From: DASRTE01 sp035316885
GTDB lineage: Bacteria; Actinomycetota; Actinomycetes; Jiangellales; Jiangellaceae
NCBI GenBank assembly: GCA_035316885.1
Contig: DATHII010000040.1
Coordinates: forward strand, 1 to 29,581
Direction: 5' to 3'
DNA length: 29,581 nucleotides
The translations under genes were made by a program, and so were the position numbers. The stretch's first letter is position 1. Each line of letters starts with the position of its first letter. Below the pieces are notes generated by a model that was given only the letters and a program-made list of their open reading frames with translations, was not told where the DNA came from and did no database searches. Below are positions 7,460-14,759 of the stretch, one piece after another.

Positions 7460-8362
7460 GTGATCGGGCACGGGGTGGCCGCGATGATGGTCGTCCTGCT
7501 CATCCCGTGGAAGAGCAGGGTCTTCTGCCGCGGCTTGCGCCGGGCCCGCGCCAGCCGCTGGGCGTCGCTGCTGCTGGCGGTGCTCGCGGTGACGGCCATC
7601 CTCGCGGGCCTCGGCTACACGACGGGGCTCGTGCGCTCGGTGGGCGGTGTCCGCGGCATGTGGATACACGTCGCCGCCGCCCTGGCACTGGCTCCGCTCG
7701 CACTGTGGCACATCACGGCTCGACAGACCCGTCCTCGAAGGGCAGACCTGTCCCGACGGGTCCTGGTGCGAACGGGGCTTCTCGGTGCCGCCGCGGCGGG
7801 CCTCTACGTCGCCTCGGCCTCGGCGGTTCGTCTCACCGGACTGCCGGGCGTCAACCGTCGGTTCACCGGCTCCTACGAGGCCGGCTCGTTCGATCCGGCC
7901 TCGATGCCTCGCTACATCTGGCTCAACGAATCGACGCCGGTTGTCGATCCGGATCGCTGGCGTCTCTCCGTTGTGGACGCCGAAGGGCAGTACGAGCTCA
8001 TACTGACCGACCTGTCCGCATTCGACGCACGGCGGCGCGTCATCTTGGACTGCACGTCGGGCTGGTATGCCGAGCAGGACTGGACGGGCGCACCCGTCTC
8101 GGCCCTGCTGCGCGACCTCGGTGACGCCCAGAGCCTGTTCGTCCACTCCGTCACCGGCTACTGGATCCGCTTCCCCGTCGACGAGGTCGACCGGCTGCTC
8201 CTCGCCACCTCGGTGGGCGGTGCGCCGCTCCGCGCCGGTCACGGTTTCCCGCTTCGACTCGTCGCCCCCGGCAGGAGAGGCTTCTGGTGGGTGAAATGGG
8301 TGGACCGGATCGAACTGCAGTCCACCCCGCCGTGGTGGCAACCGCCGTTCCCGCTCGCCTGA
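7460..8362 (+). CDS. Membrane molybdopterin-dependent oxidoreductase, 5' end disrupted
   Basis: Sulfite-oxidase-fold molybdenum enzyme with an N-terminal membrane domain. The product has hydrophobic helices with histidines (IGHGVAAMMVVLLI; IHVAAALALAPLALWHI) that could ligate heme, then an extracytoplasmic Moco domain with YIWLNESTPVVDPDRWRL, the molybdenum-ligand cysteine in ILDCTSGWYAEQDW (about residue 198), GAPVSALLRDLG and a C-terminal RLVAPGRRGFWWVKWVDRIE. The GTG at 7460 lies after the first expected helix: the same frame extends upstream through WRVTNLTLLLALLLAFATG but has no start codon. An ATG at 7333 (MSASSWVA) is one frame off; deleting one C at 7355-7357 joins them. Substrate is unknown. 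Molybdate transporter genes lie about 6 kb upstream. Confidence 0.78.
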   Translation: MIGHGVAAMMVVLLIPWKSRVFCRGLRRARASRWASLLLAVLAVTAILAGLGYTTGLVRSVGGVRGMWIHVAAALALAPLALWHITARQTRPRRADLSRRVLVRTGLLGAAAAGLYVASASAVRLTGLPGVNRRFTGSYEAGSFDPASMPRYIWLNESTPVVDPDRWRLSVVDAEGQYELILTDLSAFDARRRVILDCTSGWYAEQDWTGAPVSALLRDLGDAQSLFVHSVTGYWIRFPVDEVDRLLLATSVGGAPLRAGHGFPLRLVAPGRRGFWWVKWVDRIELQSTPPWWQPPFPLA

Positions 8363-8401
8363 CCGGGCGACAGGACGTGGGTCTCATAGACTCACCGGGC
8401 C

Positions 8402-9499
8402 ATGTCCACCCTCACCATCGGCATCGTCGGGCTGCCCAACGTGGGCAAGTCCACCCTGTTCAACGCGCTGACCAAGAACGACGTCGTAGCGGCGAACTAC
8501 CCGTTCGCGACGATCGAGCCCAACGTCGGAGTCGTCGGCGTCCCCGACGGACGCCTCGCAGTCCTGGCCGCGATCTTCGGCTCGGCCCGCCAGGTGCCCG
8601 CGACGGTGAGCTTCGTCGACATCGCCGGGATCGTGAAGGGCGCGTCCGAGGGTCAGGGCCTGGGCAACAAGTTCCTCGCGAACATCCGCGAGGCAGACGC
8701 GATCTGCCAGGTCATCCGGGTGTTCACCGACCCCGATGTCGTGCACGTGGACGGCCAGGTGGCGCCCAAGGACGACATCGAAACGATCCACACCGAGCTG
8801 ATCCTCGCCGACCTGCAGACCGTCGACCGGGTGCTGCCACGGCTGGAGCGCGAGGCCAAGCTCCAGAAGCACAAGGTCGCCGAGGTCGCCGCCGTCGCCG
8901 AGGCGCGGGCCGTCCTCGACGAGGGACGGACTGTGTTCGCCGCTGGGCTCGAGCCGGAGCCGCTGCGCGAGCTGCACCTGCTGACGGCCAAGCCGTTCCT
9001 CTACGTGTTCAACATGGATGACGAGGAGTTGGCCGACGAGGCGCTCAAGGAGGAGATGCAGGCGCTGGTCGCGCCGGCCGAGGCGATCTTCCTGGACGCG
9101 AAGATCGAGGCCGAGCTGGTCGAGCTCGACGACGACGAAGCGCTCGAGCTGCTGCAATCGATGGGGCAACAGGAGTCGGGTCTCGACATGCTTGCCCGGG
9201 TCGGTTTCGACACGCTTGGTCTGCAGACGTTCCTGACGGCGGGCCCGAAGGAGGCCCGCGCCTGGACGATCCGCAAGGGCGCAACGGCGCCGGATGCCGC
9301 GGGCGTCATCCACACGGACTTCCAGCGCGGCTTCATCAAGGCCGAGGTCGTGTCGTACGACGCCCTCGTCGCCGCCGGGTCGATGGCAGAAGCGAAGGCG
9401 AAGGGTCAGGTCCGCATCGAGGGCAAGGACTACGTCATGGCCGACGGCGACGTGGTCGAGTTCCGCTTTGGATCAACATCTACGTCCAAGCGTGTTTGA
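8402..9499 (+). CDS. ychF: Redox-regulated ATPase YchF, with an atypical C-terminus
   Basis: Obg-like P-loop protein of the OLA1/YchF family, which prefers ATP and binds ribosomes. The 365-residue product has the P-loop GLPNVGKSTLFNALT, NYPFATIEPNVG, FVDIAGIVKGASEGQGLGN (switch region), KPFLYVFNMDD, and a C-terminal TGS domain with LQTFLTAGPKEARAWTIRKG, IHTDFQRGFIKAEVVSYDAL and EGKDYVMADGDVVEFRF. The family almost always ends soon after this with a FRFNV-like tail. Here the frame instead reads GSTSTSKRV before the stop, suggesting that the last codons were replaced by foreign sequence (see findings). A TAGACT box 9 bases before the ATG suggests a leaderless start. Confidence 0.95.
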   Translation: MSTLTIGIVGLPNVGKSTLFNALTKNDVVAANYPFATIEPNVGVVGVPDGRLAVLAAIFGSARQVPATVSFVDIAGIVKGASEGQGLGNKFLANIREADAICQVIRVFTDPDVVHVDGQVAPKDDIETIHTELILADLQTVDRVLPRLEREAKLQKHKVAEVAAVAEARAVLDEGRTVFAAGLEPEPLRELHLLTAKPFLYVFNMDDEELADEALKEEMQALVAPAEAIFLDAKIEAELVELDDDEALELLQSMGQQESGLDMLARVGFDTLGLQTFLTAGPKEARAWTIRKGATAPDAAGVIHTDFQRGFIKAEVVSYDALVAAGSMAEAKAKGQVRIEGKDYVMADGDVVEFRFGSTSTSKRV

Positions 9500-9733
9500 G
9501 GCACTCAACGCTGATGAGCGAGCGCTCCACATTGAGACTGCGTGCAGTAGGGGTGCAGGTGATCGCTAAGCCGCCGCGGTTGCGAGGCCCCGCGCTCTTG
9601 GCCAACCAATCCCGCTGTTGAGCGACGCGTTGGTACAGGTCAACTACAGTCGCCAGGGGCCTCTACCACGAGGATCCGGGCTGGATCGCCGGCGATCGCA
9701 GGCCTACCGTCATGTGAGAGTCCGGGAGGTGCG

Positions 9734-10132
9734 ATGGCCGATCAGTCGGTTCTGCTCGACCAGGTGCGGCGGCACTGGGAGTACCTGGGCAAGGACGAGG
9801 CCCGCGCGCATGAGATCTACGACGACGACGCGGTGCTTGAGTTTCCGCAGTCGGGAGAGCGATTCGAAGGCGTTGCCAACTTCAGGGAATGGCGCCGCCA
9901 GTATCCGGCCGAGGTGCGCTACAGGATCCGACGGATGACCGCACGCGAGGACCTAGCCGTCGTCGAGTGCTCGGTCAGCTACAACGGTGGTCCCTGGCAG
10001 TACGGGGTTCAACTGCTCGAGTTCCGAGACGACAAGGTGGCCCGCGAGCGGATCTACGTCATGGAGGGCTGGGAGGCTCCCGAATGGCGGGCCCCCTGGC
10101 GCGCGGACACTCCTGCAGACTCGCCGGAGTGA
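9734..10132 (+). CDS. SnoaL-like / NTF2-fold protein
   Basis: A 132-residue protein of the NTF2-like superfamily, resembling the SnoaL-like domain. Typical features are an N-terminal helix (VLLDQVRRHWEYLGKDEA), ARAHEIYDDDAVLEFPQSGE (the pocket acid region), FEGVANFREWRRQYP, YRIRRMTAREDLAVVECSV and VQLLEFRDDKVARERIYVME. Such proteins are small cyclases, isomerases or ligand-binding proteins; the substrate cannot be told from sequence. A GGGAGG Shine-Dalgarno at 9724-9729 supports the ATG. It is the first gene of the accessory region after ychF, with a 234-bp intergenic stretch in which I see no gene. Confidence 0.8.
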   Translation: MADQSVLLDQVRRHWEYLGKDEARAHEIYDDDAVLEFPQSGERFEGVANFREWRRQYPAEVRYRIRRMTAREDLAVVECSVSYNGGPWQYGVQLLEFRDDKVARERIYVMEGWEAPEWRAPWRADTPADSPE

Positions 10133-10554
10133 GGCACGTACGTCGCTCTCGGTGCCCGGTCCAGCCACTGCGTTCGAGGACGACCTACTCCGGCTCCCCG
10201 TTCCTGCCCTTGGTGCATCAGATGGATGCCTGGACGGTGAGCCCGCACGGAGACAAGATCCCGCCTCAGGCACAACCACTGTGCGAGATCGCACGGCGAG
10301 GGGGGCGGCAGAAGCGGCGAGCGTGGTGCGGCGCCGAGCCCCACTCAGTTCAGAGCCGAACGGGTAGCGGCGCGCTCACATCGGCTAGGTCCGATGTTCC
10401 AGGCGCCAAAGTTGGCATGGATCGACGTCGAGTTCCGACACGGACCAACAGCTAGGTAGAGCGGTTCCTGGCTCCGGTCGGTCTCGACAACAGCGGGACC
10501 GCCGGGAGCTTCACCTCCACAGCGGTCCCTCGACCGCCTACGTAGGAGGCGACC
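10133..10554. other. Intergenic stretch without a convincing gene
   Basis: About 420 bases between the SnoaL-like gene and the first 52-residue gene. Open frames here have out-of-frame composition. A perfect 7-bp inverted repeat, ACATCGG / CCGATGT at 10378-10384 and 10391-10397 with a 6-base spacer, is the only structure noted; it could be a weak hairpin or an operator. No tRNA or promoter of good quality was seen. Confidence 0.4.
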
Positions 10555-10713
10555 GTGACCCACACCCTTCCACCCGCCGACCCCGGACGCCACGGCATCG
10601 CCGAGTTGCTGACGCTGGTCGGCGAGATCCGCCGGCTGGCGTTCGGGAACCTGCCGCCCATCGAGGCATTGGGCAGGATCCGCGACGCGATCCGCGAGTA
10701 CGACGGCGCCTGA
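10555..10713 (+). CDS. 52-residue conserved small protein, copy 1
   Basis: A short gene starting at GTG with a strong Shine-Dalgarno (AGGAGG at 10544-10549, 5-base spacer). The product contains HGIAELLTLVGEIRRLAFGN, then LPPIEALGRIRDAIREYDGA and stop. It is probably two amphipathic helices joined by an LPP turn. It is nearly identical (45 of 52 residues) to the minus-strand gene at 16604-16762, and third positions absorb most DNA differences, which shows both are translated and conserved. A strong terminator follows 15 bases after the stop. The function is not known; the size, charge and helical content would suit a small DNA- or protein-binding helper such as those on integrative elements, but that is a guess. 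Confidence 0.75.
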   Translation: MTHTLPPADPGRHGIAELLTLVGEIRRLAFGNLPPIEALGRIRDAIREYDGA

Positions 10714-10728
10714 CCCGCACGACACGGG

Positions 10729-10760
10729 ACGGCCCGCACCCTGCGAAGAGTGCGGGCCGT
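10729..10760. terminator. Bidirectional intrinsic terminator
   Basis: A perfect 11-bp stem (ACGGCCCGCAC / GTGCGGGCCGT, 10729-10739 and 10750-10760) with a 10-base loop, followed by TTTCC. It lies between the convergent 52-residue gene (+) and the HEPN-like gene (-), whose stop is 4 bases away, so it probably serves both. A related hairpin follows copy 2 of the small gene at 16558-16587. Confidence 0.75.
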
Positions 10761-10763
10761 TTC

Positions 10764-11237
10764 CTATGTGGACGACGCGGGTCGCTTGACGTGGTTGGGT
10801 ATGTACGCCAGCGCAGAGTGGCACTTCATGCCGCGATCCAGCTCGGCGACCAACTCCTCCTCGGTGACGGTGACGCGCTCATTGACGCCGTGCCGGCGGC
10901 GGAAACGGGTGTACCGGTCGCCGTGGTCCGGCTGCGAGTGCGCGATCGTGTCTCGGTAGTCGAAGAGCGTCCGCAGCTCGGCTACGAGCGCGTCGTATGG
11001 CGACGCGTCGGCCACATCGGGGCAGTACTCGCGCATCACCAGTTTAAGAGCCTCGGGCTTGCGGTCTCGCGGAGCGCGGCTGACGAAGTGGGCTTCGATC
11101 AGGTGCCGGCCAAAGTCGTCGACGCCGAGAACGAGCGAGAGGGTGTAGTCGAGCAGGGCTTCGCACAGAGCGCCGTAGAGGAGCACGTCCTCCGGGACGC
11201 GGGTCGGCTCCGGCCGAGGGCTCATGCGGTCATCCAT
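10764..11237 (-). CDS. HEPN-like hypothetical protein
   Basis: A 157-residue, mostly helical protein of unknown family. The stretch AELRTLFDYRDTIAHSQPDH carries R-D-T-I-A-H, matching the R-x4-6-H motif that forms the active site of many HEPN ribonucleases, placed after a helix as expected. Other parts are VLLYGALCEALLDYTLSLVL and FGRHLIEAHFVSRAPRDRKP. The ATG at 11237 follows a TAGCGT box by 8 bases, a leaderless pattern; a longer in-frame start exists but adds noncoding-like sequence. It is the last gene of a minus-strand series and lies 11 bases after the zinc-ribbon gene, so they are probably cotranscribed. HEPN assignment is inference from one motif and helix content. Confidence 0.6.
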   Translation of the reverse strand: MDDRMSPRPEPTRVPEDVLLYGALCEALLDYTLSLVLGVDDFGRHLIEAHFVSRAPRDRKPEALKLVMREYCPDVADASPYDALVAELRTLFDYRDTIAHSQPDHGDRYTRFRRRHGVNERVTVTEEELVAELDRGMKCHSALAYIPNHVKRPASST

Positions 11238-11248
11238 CACCGACCACG

Positions 11249-11467
11249 CTAGACCCGATAACGCCGGAGCGACGTGGACTGCGACTTGTCCACATGCTCG
11301 TGCGGCGGCTCGTACATGGTCACGCCGCAGGTGCGCCAGTACCAGGTGCGATGACCGGTCGCGCCCTCGACGCACTGGCAGGGAAGCCAGCCCTTCGTGA
11401 CCTGGTTCGGCCCGAGCGGGTGCCCGTTCGGGCAGTGCGACGGGTCACGCTCGACGACGACGGCCAT
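11249..11467 (-). CDS. Small zinc-ribbon-like protein
   Basis: A 72-residue protein with cysteines and histidines spaced as in a zinc ribbon: SHCPNGHPLGPNQV, then LPCQCVEGATGHRTWYWRTC and MYEPPHEH. CPNGHPLG followed by a CxC pair and a CG(V)xxYEPPH ending resembles small actinobacterial proteins with no assigned function. The ATG giving MAVVVERDP was preferred to a GTG 30 bases upstream because homology-like sequence starts there; neither has a strong Shine-Dalgarno. It lies between the DUF2510 gene (79 bases upstream) and the HEPN-like gene on the same strand. Confidence 0.62.
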   Translation of the reverse strand: MAVVVERDPSHCPNGHPLGPNQVTKGWLPCQCVEGATGHRTWYWRTCGVTMYEPPHEHVDKSQSTSLRRYRV

Positions 11468-11545
11468 GCTGGCGACGGTGCCACGCGGCACCGACACCGG
11501 GCGAGCGCGGCGGCCCGCCGCTTGAGGGCACGGGTATCAGGAGTC

Positions 11546-12439
11546 TCAGCGGTTGGCGTCGGCAAGCGTTCCGGTCGTGTCGCCGTCCGGGTCGTAAACC
11601 GTGCAAACGACCTCGCGGTCGCCGTGCGACCAGCTCTCCTCGGTCGGTGTCAGATAGCTGAGATAGAGCGCCGATTCCTCGTAGGGCAGTCCGACGAAGC
11701 TCTCAAACTCCGCAGTGCACAATTCCTCTGCCTGGGCGACCACCGCCTCCTCACCGGGGAAGTCCCCCTCGGGAAGGGTCACCGCGGCGTATACCTCCTC
11801 GCTGTGCGGCTCCGAGCATGGCACGGACTGGACGCTGGAGACCTCCTCCCCACCCCCCGGCACCGATTCGGCGAGACAGTCCCCCACCTTGAGGTCAAGA
11901 ACGTCGACCTCTCCGGCTCCTGGCGCCGCCGTCTCCTGCGCCTGCGTCGGCGCGGAGGTTTCGTCCGGCGAGCCGGTGTTCTCGGCCGCCGGCGAGGCGG
12001 TGTCCTCCGGGCCCGCCCAGAACTCCACGCTCAGATCCGCGAACGCGATGAGGATCACCAGGCCGACGATCGAGACAACCACCGCGACCGCGCTGGTGAT
12101 GATCCCCCACAACGCCATCGTCCCGTTGGTGGCCTCGCCCCGCTTGGCGCGGCCACGCCCGACGAAGCCCAGGATCAGGCCGATCACACCGAGTATCCCG
12201 GCGACCCAGAAGAAGAACGGGATGATGCCGATGACCACTCCGACGATCCCGAGAATCAAAGCGGCGATCCCCAGGCCGTTCCGCGGAGCCTGTGGGACGG
12301 CGGCCTGGTAGGCGGGCCCGGTCGGCGCGGTGGTGCGCTCAGTCCACGCGGAGCCGTCCCAGTACCGCTGTTGCCCAGCCGGGGCGTCCACACCTTCGTC
12401 CGGATACCAACCGGCTGGCGGGGTCTGGTCACCTGTCAT
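11546..12439 (-). CDS. DUF2510 / DUF4190 / septum-formation domain membrane protein
   Basis: A 297-residue protein with three recognisable parts. Residues about 8-36 form a DUF2510 motif (PAGWYPDEG, QQRYWDGSAWTERT), thought to be a protein-interaction element. Residues about 53-135 are a DUF4190-like pair of hydrophobic hairpins (LGIAALILGIVGVVIGIIPF; WGIITSAVAVVVSIVGLVIL). The C-terminal extracytoplasmic domain has VLDLKVGDCLAESVP, VQSVPCSEPHSEEVYAAVTL and LCTAEFESFVG, the pattern of the septum-formation domain with its conserved cysteines. The ATG overlaps the stop of the preceding gene (ATGA), indicating coupling. The same frame stays open upstream of this ATG with coding-like sequence (see findings). 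Confidence 0.8.
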   Translation of the reverse strand: MTGDQTPPAGWYPDEGVDAPAGQQRYWDGSAWTERTTAPTGPAYQAAVPQAPRNGLGIAALILGIVGVVIGIIPFFFWVAGILGVIGLILGFVGRGRAKRGEATNGTMALWGIITSAVAVVVSIVGLVILIAFADLSVEFWAGPEDTASPAAENTGSPDETSAPTQAQETAAPGAGEVDVLDLKVGDCLAESVPGGGEEVSSVQSVPCSEPHSEEVYAAVTLPEGDFPGEEAVVAQAEELCTAEFESFVGLPYEESALYLSYLTPTEESWSHGDREVVCTVYDPDGDTTGTLADANR

Positions 12440-12789
12440 CGAAGTCCCCTCGGACTGATCGTGCTCGCTGAGCAGATCCCGGATGCGGCGCAGCGCGTCG
12501 TCCGGTGCCAGGCTGGGATCGTAGCGATCCGGCGGACCTCGCGGAGCAGTTCGGGCAGGATAAGTTCCACGGCCTCGACCTCCCTACGGGTGTCACCGAC
12601 GTCGAGGACACCGGCACAGACCCCTTTCCCGGTGCGAGAGCGTCCGGCGGCGGCGCGTAGAGGGTCGTCAGGGAACCGGCGGCGCGCAGGCGGATCAACG
12701 GCCCCGCATGCGAAAACGGAGGGAGTGGCCTCCCCACCTTCCGAGTGAAAACGTCGAAGCTCGGTTGACGCGCCGCCGGCCGCGCTCAT
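12436..12789 (-). CDS. Hypothetical protein, possibly frameshifted near its end
   Basis: A 117-residue frame that overlaps both neighbours by ATGA junctions, which supports its limits. The region EVEAVELILPELLREVRR resembles the helix of the 52-residue proteins (AELLTLVGEIRR). Beyond that point this frame becomes Trp/Cys/Ser/Thr-rich and looks noncoding, while the frame one base back reads DRYDPSLAPDDALRRIRDLL, which resembles their second helix (LPPIEALGRIRDAI). Either the gene has lost a base near 12530 or two frames overlap. Function unknown. Confidence 0.5.
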   Translation of the reverse strand: MSAAGGASTELRRFHSEGGEATPSVFACGAVDPPARRRFPDDPLRAAAGRSRTGKGVCAGVLDVGDTRREVEAVELILPELLREVRRIATIPAWHRTTRCAASGICSASTISPRGLR

Positions 12790-13241
12790 GCCGCCGCCCT
12801 CCGAACGCTGCCCCACGGCAGCTCACCGGCGTGGCAGACCGCCAGCTCGGTGAACCGCACCCGGTGCCACTGCCGGCCGGTGCTGTGCGGCGTCGCCCGG
12901 CCGACCCACGCCGGGGAGATCGGCAGCGACCCCCACTCGTCCACCAGCTCGAGCAGCCGGTCACCGGTCAGCGTCTCGTCCACCGCCACCAGCGCGTCGA
13001 AACCGACCGCGGTCGACCGCCACTGGACGACCGGCCCGGCGCGCGGGCCGTGATGCTTGACCCGCAACTCCACCGGGTCGTCCAGCACCGACGCTGAACC
13101 CCGGTCGAACCACTCCTGCGTCCCGTTCGACAGGCGCACCGGTTCACCCCAGCGCAGCACCTTCGCGCGCAGCAACCGGGGACCAGCCGACCGGACGTAC
13201 AATCGGCCGGCCGTCCGGCGGTAGTGCACGGCCTCGTCCAT
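12786..13241 (-). CDS. Hypothetical protein, weak resemblance to phage prohead protease
   Basis: A 151-residue protein. The central part reads DPVELRVKHHGPRAGPVVQW, then VGFDALVAVDETLTGDRLLE and LVDEWGSLPISPAWVG. The order of a histidine after a beta strand, a G-x-V strand, a GF/GL turn, GD-x-LLELV-x-x-G and a serine in a short strand is reminiscent of HK97-type prohead proteases (peptidase family S78), with H and S as candidate catalytic residues. No partner capsid gene is evident, so this is a weak inference. Its ATG is 1 base from the preceding gene's stop and its stop overlaps the next ATG, so it sits inside a tightly coupled operon. Confidence 0.55.
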   Translation of the reverse strand: MDEAVHYRRTAGRLYVRSAGPRLLRAKVLRWGEPVRLSNGTQEWFDRGSASVLDDPVELRVKHHGPRAGPVVQWRSTAVGFDALVAVDETLTGDRLLELVDEWGSLPISPAWVGRATPHSTGRQWHRVRFTELAVCHAGELPWGSVRRAAA

Positions 13242-13242
13242 G

Positions 13243-14058
13243 TCAGCTCACTCCCGCGGCGGGCGCGAACTCGCCGGGCGTCTCCGGGCTGCGCCGCTCG
13301 GCGATCACATTCCCCATCGAGTCGTGCGTCTGGACGACCTCCATCGCGCCCCAGTTGCGCTGTCGACGGTCGATGCGCAGCCAGCGCTCGAGCGCGTCCT
13401 GCCATGGGTACATGGCGGGCGCTGCGTTGGACGCCGCAGCCGTCGCCAGCCGCAGCTCACCCGGTCCCTTCCAGTAGCCCGGCGGCAGCGAGAGGGGTCG
13501 CAGGTAGCGCTGGAACACCACCGCGCCGTCGCGGTCACGCGGGTGGGTCGGACCGTCCACCCAGCCCGCCCGCTGCATCACCGCGAGCAGCTCGAAACTC
13601 GACACCCAGTCGTCGACCAGCGCGCGCAGCTTCCGCCACGTCGTGTGGTGCTTCGTGTCGCCGTTGCCCGCGTGCAGCGCGGACGTCTCGTCGACGACCC
13701 ATGGCGGCACCGTCGCGGCCAGCTTCGCGGACTCCTCGACCACTGCGGCGACCCTGCCCTGTAGGGCAGCGAAGAGCGCCGGTCCCGCGTTACTGGCCGC
13801 CGCATTTGCCTTCTGGTGACATACGGCCACGCCGGCGACAACTAGCTTGCTCGCTGGGGAGTCGTACGCCCACCGGCCGTGCCCGTTCCCCGACGGCAGC
13901 TTGCCGCTGGTGACGGTCTGCTCAACCAGCTTGACGTACTCGGCTTCCTCTGCGGCGCGCGCCTGCTCAAGTTGCTTGTTGAGCTCGTCCGCTGCCGCAC
14001 AAGGATCGTCGATCTCATGCTGTCCAAAGCCAGCTTCGCCCTCGACCGCCGACAGCAT
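13243..14058 (-). CDS. Hypothetical protein, N-terminus uncertain
   Basis: An unrecognised helical protein, first gene of the coupled minus-strand operon. Clear coding sequence runs from about 14010 down to the stop, including DELNKQLEQARAAEEAEYVK, PPWVVDETSALHAGNGD, DDWVSSFELLAVMQRAGWVD, PLSLPPGYWKGPGELRLATA and ALERWLRIDRRQRNWGAMEV. No standard start codon lies at the beginning of that good stretch; the ATG at 14058 and a TTG at 14235 are both antisense to the remnant on the plus strand. The gene may therefore be truncated at its 5' end, with a chance start recruited. No domain is recognised. Confidence 0.5.
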   Translation of the reverse strand: MLSAVEGEAGFGQHEIDDPCAAADELNKQLEQARAAEEAEYVKLVEQTVTSGKLPSGNGHGRWAYDSPASKLVVAGVAVCHQKANAAASNAGPALFAALQGRVAAVVEESAKLAATVPPWVVDETSALHAGNGDTKHHTTWRKLRALVDDWVSSFELLAVMQRAGWVDGPTHPRDRDGAVVFQRYLRPLSLPPGYWKGPGELRLATAAASNAAPAMYPWQDALERWLRIDRRQRNWGAMEVVQTHDSMGNVIAERRSPETPGEFAPAAGVS

Positions 14059-14455
14059 CTCGTCGTGGAGTTGAAGCGCCCCAAGCTCACACTTACCCAG
14101 AAAGAGCTGGGACAGATCACCAACTACGCCGTCACGGTCGCCAGAGACGAGCGGTTTCAGGCCCCTGACGGTCACGTGGGACTTCTGGCTCGTGGGTGAC
14201 GACGTGGATGAGGTGGTCACCGAACTGACGCACAAGACCGGCCAGCCGGACGGCCTCTACCAGGACGGTCGCAACTACCGCATCTGGGTCCGGCGGTGGG
14301 CCGAGATCTTGGAAGAGAACCGCCGACGACTCCACTTCTACCGCGCCCACCTTGACTACCAGCCCGGTGAGGACACCGACCTCGAAGCGACCCTCAGCAA
14401 GTACCTTCCACCTGAACAAGTGGCGTCCACCGATCGCGGCGAGCCGGGCAGCTAA
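14002..14455 (+). pseudogene. C-terminal remnant of an ATPase/nuclease-like protein
   Basis: The plus strand encodes LMLSKASFALDRRQHLVVEL then KRPKLTLTQKELGQITNYAV and, in a second frame, TWDFWLVGDDVDEVV, QPDGLYQDGRNYRIWVRRWA, EILEENRRRLHFYRAHLDYQ and LSKYLPPEQ. Together they match the C-terminal region I associate with large GHKL-ATPase proteins, and HLVVELKRP resembles the E-x-K end of a PD-(D/E)xK nuclease motif. The two parts are separated by a one-base shift near 14172, and nothing upstream on this strand continues the protein, so it is truncated and frameshifted. Family naming is from memory and uncertain; the remnant status is seen directly. Confidence 0.6.
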
Positions 14456-14592
14456 CGACGTGTCGAACGCGCGTCGGCCGTCTCTGCGGGTCAGCGCCGC
14501 TTGACGTGCTCCGCTCGTACCCAGAACGGCCGATATGGGGGGCGCTCTCTCGTACGACGCACACATGAGCGCGCGGTCCACTGCGAGGGCCT

Positions 14593-14612
14593 GTCCGGTG
14601 CAACGCCCGGAC
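14593..14612 (-). terminator. Small hairpin after the Excalibur fragment
   Basis: GTCCGG at 14593-14598 pairs with CCGGAC at 14607-14612 around an 8-base loop, 13 bases past the minus-strand Excalibur stop. There is no T run, so it is a weak terminator candidate. Confidence 0.35.
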
Positions 14613-14624
14613 GGCCGCGCGGCG

Positions 14625-14738
14625 TTACGACTGCTCGCAGCCGACGCCGTCGCCGTCGCTATCCAAGTCGTACTCATCACGGCATCCCGCGCTGGGTGGT
14701 AACCCAGGACGAGCGGAGGCCCCGCTCCTACATCGCAT
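14625..14738 (-). pseudogene. Orphan Excalibur-domain fragment
   Basis: The last part of this minus-strand frame reads CRDEYDLDSDGDGVGCEQS, the Excalibur calcium-binding motif (D-x-D-x-D-G-x-x-C-E), normally found at the C-terminus of secreted actinobacterial proteins. From the ATG at 14738 only 37 residues are encoded and no signal peptide precedes the motif, so it is probably the tail of a lost secreted protein. A longer in-frame start at 14852 would overlap the divergent Ig-like gene and adds no signal peptide either. Confidence 0.45.
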
Positions 14739-14759
14739 CAGAGTGCCTATTTTGACGGT

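Noticed and set aside
10133..10554. Several overlapping open frames between the SnoaL-like gene and the small gene
   Set aside because: Arg/Ser/Pro-rich, poor third-position bias and no ribosome-binding sites.
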